Source of the DNA: Bacilli bacterium
Lineage (GTDB): Bacteria > Bacillota_I > Bacilli_A > RFN20 > CAG-826
Length of the DNA: 16,829 nucleotides
NCBI GenBank assembly: GCA_017618495.1
Contig: JAFZUD010000196.1
Location: forward strand, 1 to 16,829
Reading direction: 5' to 3'
The position numbers and the translations under genes were made by a program. The notes beneath the pieces are model-generated. The model worked only from the letters and a program-made list of their open reading frames with translations, was not told the DNA's origin and did no database searches. Below, piece by piece: positions 6,901-12,673 of this stretch (positions are counted from its first letter, which is position 1; each line of letters starts with the position of its first letter).

Positions 6901-8274
6901 ATGGATCCAGAGATTGTGTTCAAACGCAAAATTACTGAAACGTTATTTAAATGGAAGCAAGAATCAAACGGCGAAAAAGCATTACTTATTGAGGGAGCGA
7001 GGCGTATAGGAAAGTCCACCGCTGTGGAGCAATTTGCCAAGAACAATTATCGCTCCTACATACTTATAGATTTCAACAAGGCAAGTCAAACTGTCTTAGA
7101 CGCATTTCACGACCATCTTGACGATTTGGATACGTTTTTCATGATACTCTCGGCTGTTTATGGAAAAACTCTTTATCCCAGAGAAAGTTTGATTATTTTT
7201 GACGAGGTTCAGGCATTTCCTAAGGCAAGGGAATCAATCAAATATTTGGTCGCGGATGGCCGCTACGACTATATTGAGACTGGCTCTTTGATTTCTGTTC
7301 GCCAGAACGTGAAAGGCATCACTATCCCCAGTGAGGAAAGGAAGATCAAGATGCACCCAATGGACTTTGAGGAGTTTGCTTGGGCTCTTGGCGAGGAGAA
7401 GCTCCTATCTTATATCCGAGACTGTTACGAAAAGAAGGTTCCTCTCGAAAGGGGTTTACATCAAAAGGCCATGATGCTTTTTAAACAATACATGCTTGTT
7501 GGTGGCATGCCAAAACCCTTAAGCAAGTTTTTGACTTCATCAAAGCAATTTGTAGATTGTGACAAGGAAAAGAGAGACATCTTAACCAACTATCGTGATG
7601 ACATTGGCAAAATTGACTCGCTTTATAAAGCTAAGGTTCTTTCGATTTTCGATCAGATTCCATCTTTTCTTTCGATGCATGAAAAACGCGTTAGGTTGCG
7701 CAATGTGGAATCTGATACTAACTACCCGCAATACGAGGAAACCTTCTTTTGGCTCGCTGATTCTATGATTTGCAATGAGTGCTTCTCCTGCACAGACCCC
7801 AATGTTGGCTTATCGCTCAATGAAAAAAGGGCGGCAGTAAAGTGCTATATGGGAGACACGGGCCTTCTTGTTTCTCATGCGTTCGACGAGAACGAACTCA
7901 TTGCAGAAGATGTTTACGCATCAATTCTTTCAGAGAAGCTTTCGGTAAACCAAGGAATGCTTTATGAAAACGCAATTGCCCAGATGTTGGTTGCAAGCGG
8001 GCACAAGCTCTTCTTCTATGTTCATTATGACGAGAAGAAAAAAAGGAACGATATCGAAATTGATTTCCTTTTATCCAATAAAAGCAAAACAAACCCTAAA
8101 TTATTCCCTGTGGAGGTCAAATCTTCCAAGAACTATTCCACCGTCTCTCTTTTAGGTTTTATCGAAAAATACAAATCTAGAATTGGAATGGGATACATTC
8201 TTCATCCAAAAAATCTTTACGTTAGATCTGATGGAATTGTTGCCCTTCCTTGCTACATGGCTTTCCTTTTATAA
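6901..8274 (+). CDS. AAA family ATPase with DUF4143-type C-terminal domain, probably acquired
   Basis: A 457-residue member of the same broad ATPase group as the gene at 5037-6272, but of a different subtype. Walker A is GARRIGKST (residues 32-40), Walker B is LIIFDEVQAFPKAR (97-110), the sensor-like strand is YIETGSLISV (124-133), and MHPMDFEEFAWALGE (151-165) follows. The middle is cysteine-bearing (CNECFSC, 291-297) with a YMGDTGLLV segment (316-324). The C-terminus carries PD-(D/E)XK-like residues: Glu356, Asp388 in IEIDFLL, and Glu405/Lys407 in VEVKSSK. The start ATG at 6901 has GGAG six bases upstream. Codon choice looks richer in TTT, ATT and AAA than that of the secE-nusG block (by eye). 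Together with the flanking repeat sets this suggests horizontal acquisition. Members of this group are scattered in gut bacteria and mostly lack an assigned role; I infer none here. Confidence 0.9.
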   Translation: MDPEIVFKRKITETLFKWKQESNGEKALLIEGARRIGKSTAVEQFAKNNYRSYILIDFNKASQTVLDAFHDHLDDLDTFFMILSAVYGKTLYPRESLIIFDEVQAFPKARESIKYLVADGRYDYIETGSLISVRQNVKGITIPSEERKIKMHPMDFEEFAWALGEEKLLSYIRDCYEKKVPLERGLHQKAMMLFKQYMLVGGMPKPLSKFLTSSKQFVDCDKEKRDILTNYRDDIGKIDSLYKAKVLSIFDQIPSFLSMHEKRVRLRNVESDTNYPQYEETFFWLADSMICNECFSCTDPNVGLSLNEKRAAVKCYMGDTGLLVSHAFDENELIAEDVYASILSEKLSVNQGMLYENAIAQMLVASGHKLFFYVHYDEKKKRNDIEIDFLLSNKSKTNPKLFPVEVKSSKNYSTVSLLGFIEKYKSRIGMGYILHPKNLYVRSDGIVALPCYMAFLL

Positions 8275-8296
8275 ATCTGTATTCCAACAAAGGCAC

Positions 8297-8333
8297 TTTC
8301 GCATATAAAAAGCACAAGAAACTATATGCGAAA
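8297..8333. repeat. Perfect 11-base inverted repeat after the second ATPase gene
   Basis: TTTCGCATATA (8297-8307) and TATATGCGAAA (8323-8333) are exact reverse complements around a 15-base loop. Beyond one mismatch the pairing resumes for two bases (CA with TG). No T-run follows on either strand, so a classical intrinsic terminator is unlikely. It could be a protein-binding site, an mRNA-stabilising hairpin or an end of a mobile unit. Confidence 0.75.
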
Positions 8334-8375
8334 ATGTCAATGAATCAAAGACCTACACGTTCAAAATGCAAAAAA

Positions 8376-8448
8376 GTGTAGAAATACACTATTTGGATTT
8401 AACAAGGTGTAGAAATACACTTTTCCGCTTTTCGAAAGGTGTAGAAAC
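8376..8448. repeat. Tandem GAAA-loop hairpin repeats between convergent genes
   Basis: GTGTAGAAATACAC occurs exactly at 8376-8389 and 8407-8420, and a degraded third copy, GTGTAGAAAC, lies at 8439-8448; the period is 31-32 bases. Each full copy is self-complementary (GTGTA/TACAC) with a GAAA loop, a GNRA-type tetraloop, in the plus-strand RNA. A reversed half copy (CTACAC) is at 8353-8358. On the minus strand the first copy is followed by six T and on the plus strand the second is followed by four T. The set may therefore serve as weak terminators for both converging genes. The third copy reaches the stop codon of nfnB. Confidence 0.8.
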
Positions 8449-9827
8449 TATTTGTTCAAAAGCCGTTTAGTGATAGAAGCGGCGGCTTTTTTTCCTGCTC
8501 CCATGGCAAGGATGACTGTTGCAGCACCTGTGACGGCATCACCGCCCGCAAAGACATTAGACCTTGTGGTTTCTTCCTCTTCGTTTACGATGAGGCATCC
8601 GTGTTTCTCTACCTCGATACCAGCGGTGGTGTTCTTGATAAGTGGGTTTGGAGAAGTGCCTAAAGCCATGATGACACAGTCAAAATCCTCAACAAAATCG
8701 CTGTCTTTTACTGGAACTGGGCTTCTTCTTCCTGAAGCATCAGGTTCCCCAAGCTCCATTCTTATGCACTTCAAAGAGGAGACTGATCCCTCTTCGTTTC
8801 CAAGTATCTCAATTGGGTTAGTAAGAAGCTCGAATTTGATTCCTTCTTCTTTGGCGTGTTCGACTTCCTCGACTCTCGCAGGAAGCTCTTTCTCGGTGCG
8901 GCGATAGACGATAGAAACCTCAGCGCCAAGTCTTCTAGCGCATCTAGCGGCGTCCATAGCAACGTTGCCTCCTCCGACGACCGCGACCTTCTTCGCATGG
9001 AAGATAGGGGTGTTGTTTTCTGGGAGATAAGCGCCCATAAGGTTAATTCTTGTTAAGAATTCATTCGCGCTGAAAACGTTCTTCAAGGACTCGCCAGGGA
9101 TTCCCATGAACTTAGGAAGTCCAGCACCTGAGCCAATGAAGATGGCTTCATATCCTTCGTCGAAGAGTTCGTCGATTGTGATGGTCTTTCCGATAACGAC
9201 ATTAGTCTGAATATCGACACCTAAATCCTTGAGTCCTTCGATTTCTCTAGCGACGATCTTCTTAGGAAGACGGAATTCAGGGATGCCATAGATCAAGACG
9301 CCTCCCGCTTTATGGAGGGCTTCATAGATGGCGACCTCAAAGCCTTGTTTGGCTAAGTCGCTAGCGCACGCTAAACCGCTAGGACCGCTACCGACAACAG
9401 CCACTTTGTGGCCGTTGCTTTCTGGTTTGGAGGCTTTGGTCTTTGAGTTTTCGTTATGGTAATCGGCAACGAATCTTTCAAGTCTTCCGATTCCGACAGG
9501 TTCGAATTTAATGCCAAGGGTGCAAGCGGATTCGCATTGCCTCTCTTGTGGGCAGACACGTCCGCAGACGGCTGGAAGGGAAGAGGATTCCGCGATAACG
9601 GAATAAGCGCCTTCGAGATCGTCCTCTTTGATCTTCTTGATGAAGGCAGGGATATCGATATGGACAGGGCACTTAGCGACGCATGGTTTGGTTGGGCAGT
9701 TGAGGCATCTTAAAGCTTCTTCTTTAGCGACGGTGGGAGAGTAGCCTAAAGCGACTTCTTTGAAGTTGGTGGCCCTGATAGCAGGATCCTGGGTTGGCAT
9801 TACGTGTTTCTTTGGGTCAAAAGGCAT
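8448..9827 (-). CDS. nfnB: NfnB: large subunit of NADH-dependent ferredoxin:NADP+ oxidoreductase (GltD-like)
   Basis: A 459-residue flavoprotein of the glutamate-synthase small-chain family. The N-terminal domain carries cysteines for two [4Fe-4S] clusters: Cys41, 44, 49 and 53 in CLNCPTKPCVAKC, and Cys88, 92, 98 and 102 in CGRVCPQERQCESAC. The FAD-binding motif GSGPSG is at 146-151, and a second dinucleotide fold for NADP(H) contains VAVVGGGNVAMDAARCARR. A closing GGDAVTGAATVILAMGAGK binds FAD. Alone it could be read as gltD, but no gltB is present and the partner two bases upstream is NfnA, so the NfnAB complex is the better call. NfnAB couples NADH and reduced ferredoxin to NADPH formation by flavin-based bifurcation. 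A SudAB sulfide dehydrogenase is a near alternative. Its ATG at 9827 follows TAG-TT of nfnA without a clear Shine-Dalgarno, suggesting translational coupling. Confidence 0.88.
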   Translation of the reverse strand: MPFDPKKHVMPTQDPAIRATNFKEVALGYSPTVAKEEALRCLNCPTKPCVAKCPVHIDIPAFIKKIKEDDLEGAYSVIAESSSLPAVCGRVCPQERQCESACTLGIKFEPVGIGRLERFVADYHNENSKTKASKPESNGHKVAVVGSGPSGLACASDLAKQGFEVAIYEALHKAGGVLIYGIPEFRLPKKIVAREIEGLKDLGVDIQTNVVIGKTITIDELFDEGYEAIFIGSGAGLPKFMGIPGESLKNVFSANEFLTRINLMGAYLPENNTPIFHAKKVAVVGGGNVAMDAARCARRLGAEVSIVYRRTEKELPARVEEVEHAKEEGIKFELLTNPIEILGNEEGSVSSLKCIRMELGEPDASGRRSPVPVKDSDFVEDFDCVIMALGTSPNPLIKNTTAGIEVEKHGCLIVNEEEETTRSNVFAGGDAVTGAATVILAMGAGKKAAASITKRLLNK

Positions 9828-9829
9828 AA

Positions 9830-10684
9830 CTAGTTCGCTTTCTTATAAAGAGCGCAGGTCTCTTCTCTCTTCTTTTTCTCGAATTCGGCGTATTGGCGGC
9901 TTCTCATCATGGCCTCATCGAAATCGATCTCGTAACCATTGAAGTCAGGGCCATCGATGCAGGCGAATTTGGTGACTCTCTTGCCATCTTCTTTGACGAG
10001 GGTGAGACGGCATCCTCCACACATTCCAGTGCCATCGATCATGATCGGATTCATGGAGACTGTGACAGGAATTGAGTAAGGTTTTGCAGTGGAAACTACG
10101 AATTTCATCATGATGAGAGGTCCGATTGTGATAATGCAGTCAAACTTCTCTCCGGCCTCTAACATTTCCTTAAGAGGCATGGTGACATTGCCTTTGTTTC
10201 CATAAGAGCCATCGTCGGTCATGACGACGCATTTATCTGAAGCGTTTTTGAATTCTTCTTCGAGGATCAAGAGGTCTTTGCTTCTGAAGCCGATGATGGA
10301 AGTGACTTCCGCGCCAAGCTCATGGAGTTTCTCAGCGATTGGAAGAGCGATCGCACATCCGACTCCTCCTCCGATGACGCAGACTTTCTTAAGGCCTTCA
10401 ACTTTAGTTGGAACGCCTAAAGGGCCAACGAAATCAGGGATATAGTCTCCCTCTTCTTTGTGGTTGAGTTTCTCGGTTGTGGCACCGACGATCTGGAAGA
10501 TGATTTTGACTAAGCCTTTTTCGCGGTTATATCCGGCGACGGTAAGAGGAATTCTTTCCCCATCATCTTCGACGCGGAGGATGATGAATTGGCCTGGTTC
10601 GGCTTTCCTCGCCACAAGTGGGGCGTAAATCTCCATCTCAGTGACGGTTGGGTTAAGAATTTTCTTTGAAACGATCTTGAACAT
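9830..10684 (-). CDS. nfnA: NfnA: small FAD/[2Fe-2S] subunit of NADH-dependent ferredoxin:NADP+ oxidoreductase
   Basis: A 284-residue protein of the ferredoxin-NADP reductase-like family. Its FAD-binding beta barrel contains EPGQFIILRV (29-38) and RIPLTVAGYN (44-53). The NAD-binding domain has VCVIGGGVGCAIALP (101-115). The C-terminal cluster segment is DGTGMCGGCR (217-226) with ACIDGP (241-246). Only three cysteines (222, 225 and 242) are available, which fits the unusual three-Cys, one-Asp [2Fe-2S] site known for NfnA. It is encoded immediately before nfnB. In the known complex it oxidises NADH, and its FAD and [2Fe-2S] sites pass one electron toward NfnB. The SudB or PyrK-like annotation of this family is possible, but no pyrD is nearby. 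The ATG at 10684 has no evident Shine-Dalgarno. Confidence 0.86.
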   Translation of the reverse strand: MFKIVSKKILNPTVTEMEIYAPLVARKAEPGQFIILRVEDDGERIPLTVAGYNREKGLVKIIFQIVGATTEKLNHKEEGDYIPDFVGPLGVPTKVEGLKKVCVIGGGVGCAIALPIAEKLHELGAEVTSIIGFRSKDLLILEEEFKNASDKCVVMTDDGSYGNKGNVTMPLKEMLEAGEKFDCIITIGPLIMMKFVVSTAKPYSIPVTVSMNPIMIDGTGMCGGCRLTLVKEDGKRVTKFACIDGPDFNGYEIDFDEAMMRSRQYAEFEKKKREETCALYKKAN

Positions 10685-10710
10685 GGTGTTTTAAGGCTTT
10701 CGCTCTTGTG

Positions 10711-10739
10711 ATTATAACCATTAGGGAAAGGGAGTTGAA
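10711..10739 (-). promoter_or_regulatory. Promoter of nfnAB
   Basis: On the minus strand a perfect TATAAT (10716-10711) lies 17 bases after TTCAAC (10739-10734), a poor -35. Transcription would begin near 10704, giving a leader of about 20 bases without a Shine-Dalgarno. It diverges from the promoter of the CvpA-like gene. A small palindrome, ATAACTTCGTTAT (10739-10751), sits between the two. Confidence 0.55.
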
Positions 10740-10778
10740 TAACTTCGTTATGTTTAAAGCGGTAATTCGCTCTCGTAA

Positions 10779-10809
10779 TTGAAAAATCTATACCAAAATA
10801 TGTTATACT
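10779..10809 (+). promoter_or_regulatory. Extended -10 promoter of the CvpA-like gene
   Basis: TATACT (10804-10809) is preceded by TGT, giving the extended -10 form TGTTATACT. TTGAAA (10779-10784) is 19 bases upstream, a little far, as is tolerated with an extended -10. The predicted start near 10816 leaves a leader of about 17 bases. Confidence 0.55.
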
Positions 10810-10832
10810 TTGGTAACCTTAAGTCATTCATT

Positions 10833-11639
10833 ATGGAATTTTTCCCAACTTATCCTGGCGCTTTGACATTCGATTGGTTATCAATCGTCCTTATCGCCAT
10901 TGTCGTCATCTGCGCCATAACTGGCATCGCTAAAGGAGCTGCCAAATCCTTCTGGGACAACTTCGGCGGAATCCTCGTTGCCCTCATTTCTTTCGTCGTG
11001 GCCACGATGCTTTGCAATATGCTCGCAGAGATGGAATTCACCGCGTCCTTAAAAGACCCGATCCATAGCTTTGTTGCAGGACTAGGAGGGGAAGAAGGCG
11101 CAGCCCTGATGGACATGCCTCATTCCCGCACGGAAGTTGCTTTCGTCATCACCAACAATCAATATCAGATTCTTTCGACAAAGATTCCATCTTTCCTCTC
11201 TTTCACTTACCCATTCATCGCTGCTTTCATCCTTAGCTGCATTCCTGAAGTTCCAACCGAAGCCACTGTGGCCGATAACATCACAAACGGCATCGTCGCT
11301 CTTATCTTCGCGATCGCCATCTTCATCATCGTTTCGATCATTCTTTCGATCATCCTTAATGCCATCAAGAAGAGCATCCGCAAACGCCACAAGATCAAGA
11401 AACCTGGTGCCATCTCTAGGTTCTTTGGTTTTATCATCGGCGCCGTAGTTGGTGTCGTTTGGGCCGTCATCGTCGTTTGGATTTTCTCCTTCCTCGGAGG
11501 AATCCAATTCTTCAAAGATTTCCTCACCGAGGTCTGGGCGCTAAACGATGACACCAAGCTCACCATTGGCGAATACCTCTACAAGACCAATTACGTGAAT
11601 ATGCTGATCAGCTGGATCACTTCCCTCTTCTCAGCATAA
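10833..11639 (+). CDS. CvpA-like multi-pass membrane protein
   Basis: A 268-residue protein with about five hydrophobic segments. It opens with FDWLSIVLIAIVVICAITG followed by a glycine/lysine turn (GIAKGAAKSF). This matches the opening pattern of CvpA-family proteins, linked elsewhere to colicin V export and envelope stress. A second helix follows at about GGILVALISFVVATMLCNML. Near the middle, FTYPFIAAFILSCIP is another. Then comes a long helix (GIVALIFAIAIFIIVSIIL) with a basic loop rich in Lys/Arg/His (KKSIRKRHKIKKPG). Next is RFFGFIIGAVVGVVWAVIVV, again CvpA-like. The start is ATG 10833. An in-frame TTG at 10779 coincides with the -35 and is rejected. No Shine-Dalgarno is visible. The family call rests on pattern and topology only. 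Confidence 0.75.
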   Translation: MEFFPTYPGALTFDWLSIVLIAIVVICAITGIAKGAAKSFWDNFGGILVALISFVVATMLCNMLAEMEFTASLKDPIHSFVAGLGGEEGAALMDMPHSRTEVAFVITNNQYQILSTKIPSFLSFTYPFIAAFILSCIPEVPTEATVADNITNGIVALIFAIAIFIIVSIILSIILNAIKKSIRKRHKIKKPGAISRFFGFIIGAVVGVVWAVIVVWIFSFLGGIQFFKDFLTEVWALNDDTKLTIGEYLYKTNYVNMLISWITSLFSA

Positions 11640-11644
11640 ACCAT

Positions 11645-11673
11645 TTGACATCTTTACTTCTTAGAAGTAGTAT
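11645..11673 (+). promoter_or_regulatory. Promoter of rpmG-secE-nusG
   Basis: A perfect TTGACA (11645-11650) begins six bases after the CvpA-like gene's stop. TAGTAT (11668-11673) follows after 17 bases. Transcription would start near 11680, leaving a short leader with the AAAGG ribosome site of rpmG. A second TTGACA at 11673-11678 has no usable -10 before the start codon. Confidence 0.65.
11655..11669. promoter_or_regulatory. Palindrome in the spacer of the rpmG promoter
   Basis: TACTTCTTAGAAGTA is a perfect inverted repeat with seven-base arms around a single central T. It fills most of the spacer between the -35 and -10 of the rpmG promoter. It could be an operator; as an RNA hairpin it is too small and lacks a T-run to end transcription of the gene before it. 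Confidence 0.45.
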
Positions 11674-11696
11674 TGACACGCTGAGAAAGGATATAT

Positions 11697-11846
11697 ATGA
11701 GTAGAGAAAAGGTTTTTTTAATTTGCTCTGAATGCCTCTCACGCAACTACAGCGTCACGAAGCGGGAGGATGATTCCAAGCGCCTCGAGATCAACAAGTT
11801 CTGCCCTCATTGTGGGAAGCACACCCTCCACAAAGAGAGCAAATAG
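11697..11846 (+). CDS. rpmG: Ribosomal protein L33 (zinc-binding form)
   Basis: A 49-residue protein starting MSREKVFLICSEC. Two CxxC pairs, Cys10/Cys13 and Cys36/Cys39 (in KFCPHCGKHTLHKE), form the zinc ribbon of the zinc-containing L33 type. The length is normal for the family. The ATG at 11697 follows GAAAGG, and the gene is followed after 12 bases by secE. The order rpmG-secE-nusG is the conserved bacterial arrangement and confirms the assignment. It is a component of the large ribosomal subunit. Confidence 0.95.
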   Translation: MSREKVFLICSECLSRNYSVTKREDDSKRLEINKFCPHCGKHTLHKESK

Positions 11847-11858
11847 GGAGATAAACTT

Positions 11859-12050
11859 ATGAACCCAGGAAAGTACATGAAAGAAGTGGTCAAGGAAGGC
11901 AAGCGCATCCGTTGGCCAAAGCGTGAAGAATTATGGCCTGCTATCGCAGTCGTCATTTGCATCACCGTCTTCGTTGCCATCTTCCTCGCCTTAGAGGATT
12001 TGACTGCCCAGAACATCATCAATCAGCTTAAGCAAGCTTTCGGTAAATAA
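11859..12050 (+). CDS. secE: Preprotein translocase subunit SecE
   Basis: A 63-residue single-span membrane protein of the Sec translocon that clamps SecY. The cytoplasmic amphipathic part contains KYMKEVVKEGKRIRWPKREE; RIRWPKREE with its Trp-Pro pair is the SecE signature. It is followed by one transmembrane helix (about residues 27-46) and a short tail. Length and layout are those of the short Gram-positive SecE. The start ATG at 11859 has GGGAG nine bases upstream. It lies between rpmG and nusG, as usual. Confidence 0.96.
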   Translation: MNPGKYMKEVVKEGKRIRWPKREELWPAIAVVICITVFVAIFLALEDLTAQNIINQLKQAFGK

Positions 12051-12062
12051 GGAGGAGAAACA

Positions 12063-12617
12063 ATGCCAACACAGTTAGGTGAAAAGCAGTGGTACATCGT
12101 TACCACTTATTCAATGCATGAGTCCAAAACCGCGGACAACCTCCGCAAACGTATCGAGAGCATGAACATGCAGGATTACATCCTCCGTGTCCTTGTTGCC
12201 GAAAAAGAGGAAGAAGTCCTTGAGGATGGAAAGCCAACCGGCAAGAAGAAGATGAAGCAGCTCTATCCAGGCTACATCTTTGTCGAAATGATCATGACCG
12301 ATCAGTCTTGGTACATCGTCCGTAACACCCCAGGCGTCACCGGTATCGCCGGTTCCTCTGGCGGAGGACAAAAGCCAACCCCAGTTACCCGTGAGGAGAT
12401 CGAACCTGTTCTTAAGAGAATGGGCATGGTCGATGAGTCCATGTACGATCGTTACAACGTCGGTGACAGAGTCAAGGTCATCCATGGCCCACTCGAGGGA
12501 ACCGAAGGCACCATCATCTCGATCGACAAGACCACTGGCGAATGCCGTGTCGATACTGTCTTCTTCGGAAGAAGCACCCCAATCGATGTCGACTTCTCCG
12601 AAATCGAGAGAATCTAA
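12063..12617 (+). CDS. nusG: Transcription termination/antitermination factor NusG
   Basis: A 184-residue NusG that binds RNA polymerase and modulates pausing, termination and transcription-translation coupling. The N-terminal NGN domain contains KQWYIVTTYSMHESKTADNL. In its middle come KQLYPGYIFVEM and WYIVRNTPGVTGIAG, both typical. The C-terminal KOW domain is GDRVKVIHGPLEGTEGTI followed by a strand pair ending VDFSEIERI. The start ATG at 12063 follows a strong AAGGAGG site, 12 bases after the secE stop. A strong hairpin terminator follows 12 bases after the stop, so the transcript ends here; in many bacteria rplK and rplA would come next. Confidence 0.97.
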   Translation: MPTQLGEKQWYIVTTYSMHESKTADNLRKRIESMNMQDYILRVLVAEKEEEVLEDGKPTGKKKMKQLYPGYIFVEMIMTDQSWYIVRNTPGVTGIAGSSGGGQKPTPVTREEIEPVLKRMGMVDESMYDRYNVGDRVKVIHGPLEGTEGTIISIDKTTGECRVDTVFFGRSTPIDVDFSEIERI

Positions 12618-12629
12618 GCATTGCAAAAG

Positions 12630-12659
12630 AAAAGACCCAGGATTTGCTGGGTCTTTTTT
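12630..12659 (+). terminator. Intrinsic terminator after nusG, probably working both ways
   Basis: AAAAGACCCAG (12630-12640) pairs perfectly with CTGGGTCTTTT (12647-12657) around a six-base loop, followed by a T-run. Read on the minus strand, the same hairpin is followed by CTTTTCTTTT, so it can also end the converging surface-protein transcript, whose last gene stops at 12674. Confidence 0.92.
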
Positions 12660-12673
12660 GTTTTTGATATTGA

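Noticed and set aside
8376..8448. CRISPR array, because repeats recur at about 31 bases and contain GTGTAG/TTTCTAC strings seen in Cas12a repeats
   Set aside because: The repeat is only 14 bases with about 17-base intervals, only two copies are intact, and no cas gene is present. The unit is a simple hairpin.
8452..8907. 151-residue plus-strand frame opposite nfnB
   Set aside because: nfnB is certain, and the plus frame has Ser-rich shadow composition and no ribosome site.
10739..10751. loxP-like string ATAACTTCGTTAT
   Set aside because: It resembles one loxP arm by chance only. There is no second arm with an 8-base spacer, and it is a short self-complementary sequence between divergent promoters.
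11082..11507. 141-residue minus-strand frame rich in Asp and Gly
   Set aside because: It is a shadow of the CvpA-like gene on the other strand, caused by its ATC- and GTC-rich codons. It has no ribosome site and no recognisable protein pattern.
12111..12626. 171-residue minus-strand frame opposite nusG
   Set aside because: nusG is certain, and the opposite frame is low-complexity and lacks start signals.
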